Notes under the pieces: generated by a model
The model's database searches: none
What the model was told of the DNA's origin: nothing
What the model saw: the letters and a program-made list of their open reading frames with translations, nothing else
Shown: positions 1-8,914 of the stretch, one piece after another
Numbering within the stretch: position 1 is the first letter of the stretch
How the letters are laid out: each line of letters opens with the position of its first letter
Made by a program: the position numbers and the translations under genes
IMG/VR virus record: IMGVR_UViG_3300042549_006742
Location: 1-48,631 of that record
DNA length: 48,631 bases
Source of the DNA: a virus
Reading direction: 5' to 3' (one strand)

Positions 1-981
1 TGAACCACCACAATTTGCTTTAATTTTATCGTAAACTTCTTTAGTGATTTCAGCACCATAACCTTTATCTTTTAAAGTCTTTTCAGTGTTAGGTCCAAAC
101 TTACCATCCGCAGTTAAACCTAAACATTGTTGAACTTCAGCAATCACTGAATTTTGACATCCTTTTTTATATGGGAAATCAGTACAATTAGTGTAGGTAG
201 TTCCACCAGTACCACCACCTGTGTCACCACCACCTGAGCCACCATCAGTATTATCAGGTTTTGGGTTAGGTATTTTTTCATCATCATTTCCTGACATCAT
301 CCACCAAGTAACTGCCGCGGCACCTAAAATCAGTGCCATTCTTTTTCTACCTTTAGATGTTAATTTACCGGCTCCGTCAACCCAACCCCATTTTTGGAAT
401 TTACCTTTCCACCAAGTTTTACTTTTGGTTGCGTTTCGTTTAACAAAATCAAGGACTTTTTGACCTGATTTATCAAGATTTTTACCTGCCGCGGTTACTG
501 TGTTATCGGCAGAACCTTGAGCGACTTTGGATAGTCTTTGACTATATGTTTGAGTAACCTCTTGACCTGTTTTTTTGTAAATGTCATCTAATTGACCATT
601 TAACTTCATATTTTTTAACTCAGTGGTTATTGCCAATTTTTCTTGAGGTGCTAATTTTTGACCTAGTTTGGTCTCAACTGCTGATTGTATTTTAGCGTAA
701 TTTTTAGTAACAAATCCATCACCTAAGACTTTTTTAACATTACCTTTTAATAAATCCTCAGCGGTTTCTTTACTAGCATTTTTAATTACGTCATCAATTG
801 TGTCTCTAATTGCGTCTTTAATACCTGTTTTAATTGAGGCTCTTAATGCGTCATCAGTCATACCGGCAATTGCACCTTCACGGATTAAAAACTTATTAGT
901 CTTATTGGACATCAATTCTTGAATACGGATTGACTCCTCTAAAAACATTATTTGTTTATCTAAAAATTCTAAATCTTTCAT
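1..981 (-). CDS. Membrane-anchored peptidoglycan-binding protein (partial, C-terminus outside window)
   Basis: The frame runs open from the ATG at 981 to the first base of the window, giving at least 327 residues without a stop. The N-terminal two thirds is helical and Lys-rich with no domain I recognise. A Gly/Ser/Thr-rich linker follows a single hydrophobic segment (ALILGAAAVTWWMM) that follows a basic patch. The last visible part, from VQQCLGLTADGKFGPNTEKT, matches the peptidoglycan-binding type 1 repeat, with two flanking Cys residues. A virion or lysis-associated wall-binding role is likely but inferred. A TATTTAT box lies 13 nt upstream at 995-1001. The next gene upstream (1017-2501) has a similar design, which suggests a functional pair. 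Confidence 0.8.
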   Translation of the reverse strand, partial: MKDLEFLDKQIMFLEESIRIQELMSNKTNKFLIREGAIAGMTDDALRASIKTGIKDAIRDTIDDVIKNASKETAEDLLKGNVKKVLGDGFVTKNYAKIQSAVETKLGQKLAPQEKLAITTELKNMKLNGQLDDIYKKTGQEVTQTYSQRLSKVAQGSADNTVTAAGKNLDKSGQKVLDFVKRNATKSKTWWKGKFQKWGWVDGAGKLTSKGRKRMALILGAAAVTWWMMSGNDDEKIPNPKPDNTDGGSGGGDTGGGTGGTTYTNCTDFPYKKGCQNSVIAEVQQCLGLTADGKFGPNTEKTLKDKGYGAEITKEVYDKIKANCGGS

Positions 982-1016
982 ACTTTTTTTTTTTATAAAT
1001 ACATTTTAATAAATGA

Positions 1017-2501
1017 TTATTTCATTGAACCTTTTAATTTACCAAATTTGGATTCTAACCACGAATTTGATTTTACCATTTTATCACCAAATGATTTCAT
1101 ATTATCGGTCCCAACAATTTTTTCCAATCCACCTGGTTCCATTTCAATACCAAAGGCAAATGCTAATTTAGGGTCGACATTACCTGTGATTGGTAATTTA
1201 TATGCCTTCTGAATATCTTTAATTGCTTGTGTTGTTTCGGGTCCGTAAATACCATCTACTTTTCCGTTATATTTTAATGTGGGAACACCACCCATATTAG
1301 CCGGAGTTTGTTTCGCTAATAATATACCTTCTTGGACTTTTTTAACTTTATCTCCTTTATCACCTTCTTTAATTGTTTTTTCTTTAAAGAATTCTGCGAT
1401 ACCGACACCAATACCTGTCCCGACCGCTAGTTTACCTAACCCTTTTTTAGTTGCGATTTCTTTACCTGTTTTAATTAACGCTTCTTTACCAACATTTAAT
1501 CCAAATGTTTCACTAATCCAACTAACCATTTTAGTTATTATAGTATCAATACCTGAGAATACTTTACCAATAAACCCACCAATATTTTTACCAAAAACTT
1601 TAACTATGAATTTTTGAGCATCACCTAAAAATTTACTTAACATTGGTAATTTTTTAATTAATTTTGTTAAAATACCTTTAGCCGCTGGACTTTTAGCTCC
1701 GGCCTTAACCGCTTGTTTTAATGTGACACCCGCAGCCTTACCTGCCGCCGCAGTGAATAATAAAGATAGAATATCAGTTATTAAAAATAAAAATGGCATT
1801 TGTTGTCTTTCAGGGTCTTCAGGGTCGTAATCATTTGATAATATCTCATAGATATCTAACACAACAATTAACCCCCATATTGCTCTCATAACTACAACAG
1901 TTGGGAACATTGATAATATCACATCGGCAATAATACCAATATAACTATTTAAATTACGTCGTACCCAACGTAAAAATGGTAATACACCTTTTTTCAATAT
2001 AGGTATAATGACTTTTTGAGCCACAACACTTACACCCTTTTTAATACCTTCCCACGCACTACTAGCGACTGACTTAACACCGTTCCACGCTTTACTCGCA
2101 CCTGACTTGATACTATCCCATAAACCTTCACAAATAACACTAACCTCATCCCAAGATTCGTTGATTATTGTTTTAGTAACTTCTTTATTGGTAGTTTCAG
2201 TTATTAAATAATTTTTGTCAAATTTTTTATCCCATTCAATTAAAATATTCATTTTATCGTTAGGTGATGATACTAAGTTTTCAAGTACCATATTTAAAAA
2301 CTTTCTAGGTGTTGACACCCATTCTGTCAAAGATAATTGACCCTTATTATAACGATATTCAGAATCTGATTTATTAATCTTATATAGATTTGAAATAAGA
2401 TTTGAATTGTATGGTACGAATACTGCAGATTCTTCTAAGATATAAAACCCTTTAGTTGTAAAAATAAATTTTTCATCATTAGAAATTCCTATATATTTCA
2501 T
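1017..2501 (-). CDS. Large membrane protein with C-terminal peptidoglycan-binding domain
   Basis: 494 residues. After a mixed N-terminus (about 1-125) there is an amphipathic Ala/Trp/Lys segment resembling tape-measure-type repeats (GASKAWNGVKSVASSAWEG). Hydrophobic segments follow around residues 190-225 and 245-270. The C-terminus (about 385-455) is a peptidoglycan-binding type 1 domain containing YNGKVDGIYGPETTQAIKD. The combination fits a phage protein that spans or punctures the envelope, or a virion-associated lysis factor; no catalytic domain is visible. A TATTTAT box at 2515-2521 lies 13 nt before the ATG. Function is inferred from architecture only. Confidence 0.8.
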   Translation of the reverse strand: MKYIGISNDEKFIFTTKGFYILEESAVFVPYNSNLISNLYKINKSDSEYRYNKGQLSLTEWVSTPRKFLNMVLENLVSSPNDKMNILIEWDKKFDKNYLITETTNKEVTKTIINESWDEVSVICEGLWDSIKSGASKAWNGVKSVASSAWEGIKKGVSVVAQKVIIPILKKGVLPFLRWVRRNLNSYIGIIADVILSMFPTVVVMRAIWGLIVVLDIYEILSNDYDPEDPERQQMPFLFLITDILSLLFTAAAGKAAGVTLKQAVKAGAKSPAAKGILTKLIKKLPMLSKFLGDAQKFIVKVFGKNIGGFIGKVFSGIDTIITKMVSWISETFGLNVGKEALIKTGKEIATKKGLGKLAVGTGIGVGIAEFFKEKTIKEGDKGDKVKKVQEGILLAKQTPANMGGVPTLKYNGKVDGIYGPETTQAIKDIQKAYKLPITGNVDPKLAFAFGIEMEPGGLEKIVGTDNMKSFGDKMVKSNSWLESKFGKLKGSMK

Positions 2502-2527
2502 ATTGTTTTAATTTATAAATATTACGA

Positions 2528-2782
2528 CTATAGTAAAGTATTTGCTTTACCACGATTTATTTTAACGATGTCAGCCCATTTAGTTAACCCTATTTGGTTT
2601 GCGGGTCCTCTAGTCACACCTGACTCCCATTTTGTAACTGTGGGATATGGGGGTTTACCACCACCTCCACCACCTGTACTCGGTGCTGCGGCGGGAGCGG
2701 CATCTTGTTCCCCAAGTTCTGACGAATCATCAATATTCGTGAAATGGTTTAAAAGACTTATTATGTTATCAATATTGCTCAT
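2528..2782 (-). CDS. Short Gly/Pro/Ala-rich protein with LGEQ site
   Basis: 84 residues. The N-terminal 26 residues (NIISLLNHFTNIDDSSELGEQ region) are amphipathic and end in LGE-Q. A low-complexity Ala/Pro/Gly stretch follows, then a short conserved-looking tail (WESGVTRGPANQIGLTKW). The LGEQ followed by DAAPAAAP closely parallels LYEQ-AAPAPS in the tagged gene at 45633-45965, which supports a shared processing site. The TATTTAT box at 2788-2794 is only 5 nt from the ATG. The reverse-strand reading of the same segment is a Pro/Gly-rich artefact. Probably a small virion component, but no homologue is recognised. Confidence 0.65.
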   Translation of the reverse strand: MSNIDNIISLLNHFTNIDDSSELGEQDAAPAAAPSTGGGGGGKPPYPTVTKWESGVTRGPANQIGLTKWADIVKINRGKANTLL

Positions 2783-2797
2783 ATAGTATAAATATTT

Positions 2798-2826
2798 TTG
2801 TTTTCATAAATATTTTAATATCTTTG
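2798..2826 (+). promoter_or_regulatory. Bacteroidota-type promoter for the lipoprotein gene
   Basis: TTG at 2798-2800 and TATCTTTG at 2819-2826 are separated by 18 nt, matching the Bacteroidota -33/-7 consensus. The ATG at 2844 is 17 nt downstream. It shares the intergenic region with the TATTTAT boxes of the divergent gene. Confidence 0.6.
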
Positions 2827-2843
2827 TTGAAAATGTGAACCCT

Positions 2844-3359
2844 ATGAAATATATTGTAATAATCGTAATCTCTCTGTTAACATTAACATCTTGTTATAAA
2901 CAGTATTCCCAACCAAAAACCTTATCATTAAGTGGTGAGTATATCGTGGATAAAATCACGTATTCTAAAATTGAGAATTCAACAACTCCTGACGAGACAG
3001 TGTATTATGGTGGTGACATTTATGTTAATCCTAATGGGACATTCCCTATGGATAGTATAAGTGTTGGATTCACACGTTGGCATTTAGACTATAGTGTAAT
3101 ATCGTTTGACCCACATACCTTAAATACAGGTCAAGTTATTTGGGAAAAACAATATTTCTACACGGTTACAAATCATTACACTAACTATGATTTAGGTTAT
3201 CTTGACTTCACAATGGATAATGGGGGTCGACGAGTATTTAAAATAATTGATGATGGTGTTGAAAACCTGGTATTAAGAACTACGGGTCAATGGGGAGCTT
3301 ACGGAGCGTCAGGTCCTGAAGAATCTTTGACACTTTATTTAACTAGAGTAGGTCCATAA
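2844..3359 (+). CDS. Secreted lipoprotein of unknown function
   Basis: The start is taken at the ATG at 2844 rather than the in-frame GTG at 2835, because it gives a compact signal sequence of one Lys, a hydrophobic core (IVIIVISLLTL) and a lipobox TSC with Cys at residue 17. The mature part is about 155 residues, beta-rich and polar, with no domain I can name. Lipidation at Cys17 would anchor it in the host envelope, so it may be an exclusion or host-modifying factor expressed by the phage; that is inference. It has a host-type promoter (2798-2826) and ends at a strong hairpin. Confidence 0.8.
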   Translation: MKYIVIIVISLLTLTSCYKQYSQPKTLSLSGEYIVDKITYSKIENSTTPDETVYYGGDIYVNPNGTFPMDSISVGFTRWHLDYSVISFDPHTLNTGQVIWEKQYFYTVTNHYTNYDLGYLDFTMDNGGRRVFKIIDDGVENLVLRTTGQWGAYGASGPEESLTLYLTRVGP

Positions 3360-3390
3360 AAAAACCCCTCTTTATCGGAGGGGCTTTAAT
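3359..3390. terminator. Convergent hairpin terminator
   Basis: CCCCTC at 3365-3370 pairs with GAGGGG at 3378-3383. An A-run precedes it on the plus strand and a short T-rich stretch follows. It lies between the converging lipoprotein and acidic-protein genes. Confidence 0.75.
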
Positions 3391-3392
3391 AT

Positions 3393-3710
3393 TTAAAATA
3401 GTTCTGACTTAGGTAGTCTTTTTGGATTTACTAAGTAATATTCATTAAGAAATGAAATTACCTCATCGTCGTCAATATCATACTCATCCGAGTAATCAAA
3501 CGCATCTGAGAATTCATCATCAAAGTCTTCACCAAACGCGTCACTAATTTTATTCTTAGAATCAAAATCAAACCCAAAACCGATAGTTTCATCTAAATCT
3601 ATTTGGTCTGTTCTAATTTCATCTTCTTTGTCAAATAACAATCTAAATGTCACATCTAATGTTTCTGATGTTTCATTGATATAAAAGGATACTAATTCTT
3701 TAACTTCCAT
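3393..3710 (-). CDS. Acidic hypothetical protein
   Basis: 105 residues. The N-terminal half (to about residue 45) looks like a small beta domain. The second half is very rich in Asp, Glu, Phe and Tyr (FDDEFSDAFDYSDEYDIDDD), ending in a short positively charged tail. I recognise no family. It precedes two more acidic proteins on the same strand (3762-4493, 4527-5252), so the three may work together, perhaps as scaffold, internal or DNA-mimic proteins; that is speculative. Confidence 0.7.
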   Translation of the reverse strand: MEVKELVSFYINETSETLDVTFRLLFDKEDEIRTDQIDLDETIGFGFDFDSKNKISDAFGEDFDDEFSDAFDYSDEYDIDDDEVISFLNEYYLVNPKRLPKSELF

Positions 3711-3761
3711 AATTTAATCTTTAATTAAAAAATATCTGAAAACTTATTAAAAGTTAATATA

Positions 3762-4493
3762 TTAGTTATATTTTTTAAATCTTTTGAACATATCCAATGA
3801 TTTGTTAACTTGTTCCATAATTGGTTCAGCGTCTTCATCATCAATACCTAATTCAAATGAAAATTCATCATCATTTGATTCTTCATTGTCGTGAGTCAAA
3901 TCAAGACTAAATTCAACATTATCGTCACCATATTCGTCATCATCAAATGGTATAATATCACCTAAATCGAAATTTTCGATATCACCATCAAAATCAACTG
4001 TTCCGTGTTTAACATCACTATCTCTGTCGGCAATCATATCCAATGGTGCTCCAAATCTGTCTTCTTGTAATTCAAAATCAAATTCAGTGTCATAATCAAC
4101 GTCGTGTTTCGGCCAATCTTCAGATGGGTCTTCCTCATAATGGAATGGTCTTTTAGCTGGTTTACTAAAATGTTTTTTAATGTCGGACTTTGCAGATTTT
4201 TCGGCTTTAGGGTTAGAATAATCATCTTCTTCCGCAGAAAATAAACCTGTGGACTTATTATCAAATCTCATTTCATTGATACTTTCATTTATTCCAAAGT
4301 TTTTATAACCACTAACTTCACCTCTACTATTAACAGTAACACCTTCTTTATCTTTGGCCATATCAACTACGTATAATGGTGTCATATTATTACCATTACC
4401 ATATTCTGTCACATAACCATCATAAGTTGTTTTATGTTTATCTAATATGTTTTCTCTTTCTTCGTTTGTTACATCGAAATAATATTTTCTCAT
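3762..4493 (-). CDS. Acidic protein with NEERENIL-type N-terminus
   Basis: 243 residues. The N-terminus (MRKYYFDVTNEERENILDKH) is a variant of the tag found on many proteins here: a short beta strand, an acidic pair, then a helix. It is most similar in style to 42124-42531. The rest is low-complexity and strongly acidic, with repeated Asp/Glu/Phe clusters from about residue 105 to 225. No enzyme motif is visible. A TATTTAT box at 4509-4515 lies 15 nt before the ATG. A scaffold or internal-core role would suit the composition but is inference. Confidence 0.75.
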   Translation of the reverse strand: MRKYYFDVTNEERENILDKHKTTYDGYVTEYGNGNNMTPLYVVDMAKDKEGVTVNSRGEVSGYKNFGINESINEMRFDNKSTGLFSAEEDDYSNPKAEKSAKSDIKKHFSKPAKRPFHYEEDPSEDWPKHDVDYDTEFDFELQEDRFGAPLDMIADRDSDVKHGTVDFDGDIENFDLGDIIPFDDDEYGDDNVEFSLDLTHDNEESNDDEFSFELGIDDEDAEPIMEQVNKSLDMFKRFKKYN

Positions 4494-4526
4494 AATTTTT
4501 GTTTTCTTATAAATATCGTTTATTGA

Positions 4527-5252
4527 TTAATAATCATCATCTTCATCCTCTTCGTCCTCATACCCGTCTTCATAGTAATCTTCATCCTCGTCCTCATCAT
4601 CAAGAGTACTGTCAAATTCTTTTGACATTGGAAACGACATATATATTTGCATAAGAGTTGAAGTATCCCTTCTCATACGTCTCTCAACTGATTGGGGGGT
4701 AATTTCTTTATCTTCATCCTCAAGCATAGACATTGCTCCTGAAATCATCACATTACGAACTTCATCTGCGTGTTCTAATGCGTATTTTAACGCTTTTTTA
4801 TTACTAATGTTTTTATATGTGATAAAATGTTCTAATCTTTCTTTACCACAAGATAAGAAATACCCTGATTCCAACATATTAACAATACTTGTTGCTCGAA
4901 TAGCGGTTAAAAATAACTTTATTTTTTTCCAATCGTAGTTTTTTAATATTTGACGATTTTTTAAAACAAAGTCTGACATTGATTTTTGACTCTCAGTTAA
5001 CTTTTTTCTAGGTTTAACTGACTCAGTACGTCTTTTTCTTCGGTTATTAAAGTCTTCCTCATATAACCATATATCTTCACCTGAGATTAAGTTAAGACGA
5101 GAACCATTGTCCCAATCGACATAATATAAGTCATCCCCAAAAACATTACTTGAACTTAAAACGGTTCCCGCAGTTCCCGGTGGGACTGCAGAATAAGGGT
5201 CGGACATTTTGAGTACTACTACTCTATCACCTTTTTGTAATTCTGGATTCAT
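4527..5252 (-). CDS. DUF4314-like N-terminal domain protein with acidic tail
   Basis: 241 residues. Residues 5-65 (GDRVVVLKMSDPY, PPGTAGTV, YVDWDNGSRLNLI) match the small SH3-like DUF4314 family. The central part (about 85-205) is helical and unidentified. The last 30 residues are almost all Asp, Glu and Tyr. A TATTTAT box lies at 5269-5275, 16 nt upstream of the ATG, in a divergent spacer shared with the gene at 5299. Function unknown; the acidic tail links it to the two downstream genes. Confidence 0.75.
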   Translation of the reverse strand: MNPELQKGDRVVVLKMSDPYSAVPPGTAGTVLSSSNVFGDDLYYVDWDNGSRLNLISGEDIWLYEEDFNNRRKRRTESVKPRKKLTESQKSMSDFVLKNRQILKNYDWKKIKLFLTAIRATSIVNMLESGYFLSCGKERLEHFITYKNISNKKALKYALEHADEVRNVMISGAMSMLEDEDKEITPQSVERRMRRDTSTLMQIYMSFPMSKEFDSTLDDEDEDEDYYEDGYEDEEDEDDDY

Positions 5253-5287
5253 ATTTTGATTTTATTAGATAAATATAATTAATAAGG

Positions 5288-5294
5288 TATTTAT
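5288..5294 (+). promoter_or_regulatory. TATTTAT start-proximal box
   Basis: TATTTAT followed by ATGT and then the ATG at 5299, which is the strict 4-nt spacing class. Confidence 0.5.
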
Positions 5295-5298
5295 ATGT

Positions 5299-5934
5299 AT
5301 GAGAAAAACTATTTTAATAACTGAAGCACAACAACGTGTAATTTTGTGCGAGTTGGCTAATAAGGAAATTGATAGTACTATTGGTGAAAACGATAAATTA
5401 GTTAAACGAATCGCGAAACAAGCGTCAGACCAAATTAAATTTGATTTAAGTATATTGGGTACTTTTAGTTTGGCTATTGGTGGTTTAATGGGTCCGTTGG
5501 AAAAGTTCATTCACGGTGAATACCCTGAAATGTCAACTATGGAGATTAGTTTATTGTTAGCGGGCGTTGGGTTCCAATATATGTTGGATAATAAAGTTCC
5601 GTTATCAAAGTTAATTCAAAAGATTAAAGAAGATGGTTTGTACGATATCTACCAAAAAGTTCTTAAAAAATCTGACGTATTAAAAGATTCTTTCTTATCA
5701 TTTGTTGATAGTTTAGGGGTTAGTGTTAAAAAGACCGCAAATATTATGGGATACACATTCTTAATCCCGTTAATCCCCCTTATATATAATATGGTAACTA
5801 ATGGTCAATTCAGTGAGAATGATACCGTTGAAATAATTAAAAGATTGTCAGGATTTGTCGGTCTTAATTATGGTGGTATTGGTTTAAAAGAATTGTTGTC
5901 ATTAATGGTTGCCCGTTTCCGTAAAGAAAAATAA
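5299..5934 (+). CDS. Tagged membrane protein
   Basis: 211 residues. The first 20 carry the shared tag (MRKTILITEAQQRVIL, then a possible L-C-E site). Hydrophobic stretches around residues 52-70, 85-100 and 155-175 suggest two or three membrane segments (the last is IMGYTFLIPLIPLIYNMV). No family is recognised. The tag plus membrane segments is unusual, since most tagged proteins here look soluble. It is transcribed divergently from the acidic-protein operon, with the TATTTAT box 4 nt from its ATG. Confidence 0.75.
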   Translation: MRKTILITEAQQRVILCELANKEIDSTIGENDKLVKRIAKQASDQIKFDLSILGTFSLAIGGLMGPLEKFIHGEYPEMSTMEISLLLAGVGFQYMLDNKVPLSKLIQKIKEDGLYDIYQKVLKKSDVLKDSFLSFVDSLGVSVKKTANIMGYTFLIPLIPLIYNMVTNGQFSENDTVEIIKRLSGFVGLNYGGIGLKELLSLMVARFRKEK

Positions 5935-6005
5935 CATTAAATTTGACTTTTATTAAAATGATATTATAATTGGAATACAATAATAAAATCAATAAATAAA
6001 AATTT

Positions 6006-6494
6006 ATGTTTAACAAAAATTACCCAAGCATCTTTGATAGCTTTTTAAGTAATGAGACAGATTTATTCGAATCTTTCTTCAATCAATTTAACAAAACGTT
6101 AAAACCAACAGTTGGTGAAACTAAAACTGAAAGTGGGGTTAATGAAGATGGTAGTAAATGGTACAAAACTACATTCACATCTAAAGATGGTAGTTACACT
6201 CAGTCAGTGTATTCTTCAACACCTAACTTATCTAAAACTTGGACACCAAAAAGTAAAACTAAAACAACCGTTACTGACTCAACAATTACTGAATTGACTG
6301 AGAATTTAAATAAAGCGGTTGAGGCTCAAGATTACGAAAATGCGGTTAAATGGAGAGACGAAATTAAGGCTTATGAGAAAAACGCTGATGAGGTTAACAC
6401 ATTGAAGTCTAAATTAGAAACTGCGGTTTCAACTCAAAATTATGAGGACGCAATCAAATTGAGAGACAAAATCAATAAATTGACTAATAAGTAA
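6006..6494 (+). CDS. Protein with two UVR-type helical repeats
   Basis: 162 residues. The C-terminal part holds two copies of a UvrB/UvrC-type UVR helical hairpin: LNKAVEAQDYENAVKWRDEI at about 101-120 and LETAVSTQNYEDAIKLRDKI at about 137-156. These motifs usually mediate protein-protein contact, as in UvrB-UvrC or McsA. The N-terminal half (1-90) is Ser/Thr/Lys-rich with a DGSKWYKTTF segment. No catalytic motif is seen, so an adaptor role is more likely than repair activity. It ends at a perfect terminator. Confidence 0.8.
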   Translation: MFNKNYPSIFDSFLSNETDLFESFFNQFNKTLKPTVGETKTESGVNEDGSKWYKTTFTSKDGSYTQSVYSSTPNLSKTWTPKSKTKTTVTDSTITELTENLNKAVEAQDYENAVKWRDEIKAYEKNADEVNTLKSKLETAVSTQNYEDAIKLRDKINKLTNK

Positions 6495-6512
6495 TATTAG
6501 TTCATATAAAAT

Positions 6513-6544
6513 AAAAAAGGTCATATAACTATGACCTTTTTTTT
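6513..6544 (+). terminator. Perfect 13-bp hairpin terminator
   Basis: AAAAAAGGTCATA at 6513-6525 pairs perfectly with TATGACCTTTTTT at 6530-6542 around a 4-nt loop, followed by more T. It serves both converging genes. Confidence 0.9.
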
Positions 6545-7559
6545 ATCTCTGATAATTTAATATTTGTGTTTTAACTTGTTCTTCCTCATCAGGTGTTAAA
6601 CCGTGAATGTCTCTATGGTTCTCAAACCAATCATTAACAACCACATCAATTGGTACTTTCCTTAATTTGGCTAGTCGTTTAAATCCTTGGTATTGTGCGG
6701 GAATTTCGTGAGCCTGTGTATAATACTCTAAAGATGTGTCAGGTTCGTCTACAACTCTTTCAAATTCCCCGTGATATTCTTGTTTAGAATGTTCCATTTC
6801 GTGAGCCAAGACTTCATTTAATTCGCCAGCCAATTCGTATAGTTGTTTTGTTATAGTATTTGGGTTGTATTCGATTCCAATTTCAATAACATCGTCATCG
6901 GGGGAATAATAACCTTCTACTTTATAACCACCAATAATGTCGTTTAATTTTAATGTTAATTCAACAGAATATGTTTGTTTAGAGTTGATGAAACTATATT
7001 CCTGTTCACCATTAATATCTTCAGGTAAAAACACACCACCTTCTTTTTTATCTTTAACTGTATTAAGAATGTCTTTAACGATAGTTCTAATTGCTAGTCG
7101 ATTCATACGAATTTCATTTAATTGTTTTGTGTCCAACTCAAGTTCTGACGAATATACTAAAATTTGCTCAATTTTAAAATGTTTAATTTGTAATGGTTCT
7201 AAAAATTCTAAAATTTCTTGTTCAATTTGTCCTAACACATACAATTGGTTCATTAAATCCATAATATCCATAATACCATTATTCTCATTAAAGTCAAAAT
7301 TGCTCTCTTTAAAAAGAGTAAGGACTTTTTTAAATGTTTCATTTAAATTAAAAATGGTTACGGAAATCGTGTAAAATTCAGTCCAATCACCAATTCTTAC
7401 CATTTTTTTATTTTCGGGTAAAAATTGGAACATATAATCAAATGAATAATAATCTTTTTTAAATTTAAAATGTTTTTTAACTAATCTTTTATTGATGTTA
7501 TCAATAACTTTTTTTGGTAAAACTTTATTTACAGTTTTTATGTCTTTTTTGTCGTCCAT
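6543..7559 (-). CDS. Putative HExxH zinc metallopeptidase
   Basis: 338 residues. LAHEMEHSKQ places the zinc motif HEMEH at residues 253-257; a downstream AHEIPAQ (Glu at about 285) could be the third ligand, as in gluzincins. The preceding N-terminal 170 residues are helical and unrecognised. It is one of three HExxH proteins in the window (also 25136-25522 and 26388-27530) that share little beyond the motif. A TATTTAT box lies at 7579-7585, 19 nt before the ATG. Substrate unknown; virion maturation or wall peptide cleavage are possibilities. Confidence 0.75.
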   Translation of the reverse strand: MDDKKDIKTVNKVLPKKVIDNINKRLVKKHFKFKKDYYSFDYMFQFLPENKKMVRIGDWTEFYTISVTIFNLNETFKKVLTLFKESNFDFNENNGIMDIMDLMNQLYVLGQIEQEILEFLEPLQIKHFKIEQILVYSSELELDTKQLNEIRMNRLAIRTIVKDILNTVKDKKEGGVFLPEDINGEQEYSFINSKQTYSVELTLKLNDIIGGYKVEGYYSPDDDVIEIGIEYNPNTITKQLYELAGELNEVLAHEMEHSKQEYHGEFERVVDEPDTSLEYYTQAHEIPAQYQGFKRLAKLRKVPIDVVVNDWFENHRDIHGLTPDEEEQVKTQILNYQR

Positions 7560-7623
7560 ATCTTAATTCAATATACTTATAAATACCAAATATGGTATTA
7601 AACTCAACCTCATTTATTTTTTT

Positions 7624-8034
7624 ATGGAATTAATATCAAGTCACCCGATTAAAAAGTCGGATTTAGGCTTTCACGGGAACCTATTCGGTGGGTCATTATT
7701 AAAGTGGATTGATTCGGCTGCGGCGGGATATGCAATGCAACTATGTGATACACCAAGAATGGTTACTGTCTCAATCGACAAATGTAATTTTGAAAAACCT
7801 GCAAAGGAAAATCAATTGTTAAAAATCTATGGTTACCCCTCAAGAATAGGGAATACCTCAATAACAATTTATATGGAGGCTAGGTCCCATAATGTTTACA
7901 CCGGTAAACAAGAATTAGTTTTGAAAACAAATATCACATTTGTTAGGATTGATGATACAGGTTCCCCAATTCCAATTAGTGACAGAGTAAAAAATAAGAT
8001 TAATAAGATAATCGAAGAGATTGTATTAGTCTAA
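7624..8034 (+). CDS. Hotdog-fold acyl-CoA thioesterase
   Basis: 136 residues, typical for a single hotdog domain. LGFHGNLFGGSLLKWIDSAAA matches the N-terminal helix motif of YciA/BACH-type acyl-CoA thioesterases. It is followed by VTVSIDKCNFEKPA and a YMEARSHN strand. Such enzymes hydrolyse acyl-CoA to free fatty acid and CoA in the cytoplasm. It is an unusual cargo for a phage and may tune host lipid or CoA pools. Its 3' end overlaps the convergent cupin-tailed gene by 9 nt. Identification is confident; its role in infection is not known. Confidence 0.85.
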   Translation: MELISSHPIKKSDLGFHGNLFGGSLLKWIDSAAAGYAMQLCDTPRMVTVSIDKCNFEKPAKENQLLKIYGYPSRIGNTSITIYMEARSHNVYTGKQELVLKTNITFVRIDDTGSPIPISDRVKNKINKIIEEIVLV

Positions 8035-8913
8035 GAAATGGACCTTAATTTTAAGTTCTGACGAACCTTTAATGACTCTATGATAAACACCTTCAGGGAT
8101 TACAATTTGTGTCCCTGGTGTTAATCTTTTTGGTAGTTCATTATCAAATTGAATCTCCCATCCATCACCTTCGATAACTTCAACCAATCTATCTTCACGG
8201 TCACGATGCCATTTCAATTCCTCATCATCAACATTCTCAGAAAAAACTCTAACTCTAACACTTTCATTTATTTCTTCATCATATGGTAATTCGTCATCAG
8301 ATTTATCCGTGTCCAATTCTTCAACATCCATATGTAATGAATACCCTTCAAATTCATCAGATTTTTTGACCATACGAGTTAATACAATATTAAGTGTTTT
8401 CTCACCGGCTTTTATAAGTGAATCGTTATTTGGTTCATTTGTGTTTAATCTAACAATGACCCTAATAGACATACGATTATAAGGTATCCAATTAGTATTT
8501 TCAGGAGCAACGTATTCTACTTCAAAATAGTTATCATCAGAATCAAAACTTGACAAACTTTTTTCTAATTCAGTTCTAAACTCTTCCGATAATGAAACTA
8601 ACGAATCAAATCTTTCAGGAACATCTGTATTATAATAAATTCGGTAATTAATTGAATTAACGAGTCTACTTATTCGAGCTAATTCACGAATTTTAGAATT
8701 AAATGCCTCTTGATTATTTTCATCTTCCCAAAAACTATCATCAGAATTTATATAGATATCAAATTTTGGTTTTTGATTATATATGTCATATAATTCTTGA
8801 ACTAACTCAACACTTGGTAAGTCATTAATCTCAACACCTAATTCTTTACTTGTTAATCTAATTGCGTGTTTGATATATTTTTCAAATATATTTTTAACTT
8901 GTTCTTTTGTCAT
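8026..8913 (-). CDS. Hypothetical protein with C-terminal cupin-like domain
   Basis: 295 residues. The last 75 residues (WHRDREDRLVEVIEGDGWEI ... LTPGTQIVIPEGVYHRVIKG) read as a small cupin barrel with His residues that could bind metal. The N-terminal 215 residues are acidic and unassigned. It follows the 8915-10306 gene with a 1-nt gap and has no promoter-like box of its own, so it is likely the second gene of that operon. A structural or sugar-sensing role is possible; no enzyme is claimed. Confidence 0.7.
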   Translation of the reverse strand: MTKEQVKNIFEKYIKHAIRLTSKELGVEINDLPSVELVQELYDIYNQKPKFDIYINSDDSFWEDENNQEAFNSKIRELARISRLVNSINYRIYYNTDVPERFDSLVSLSEEFRTELEKSLSSFDSDDNYFEVEYVAPENTNWIPYNRMSIRVIVRLNTNEPNNDSLIKAGEKTLNIVLTRMVKKSDEFEGYSLHMDVEELDTDKSDDELPYDEEINESVRVRVFSENVDDEELKWHRDREDRLVEVIEGDGWEIQFDNELPKRLTPGTQIVIPEGVYHRVIKGSSELKIKVHFLD

Positions 8914-8914
8914 A

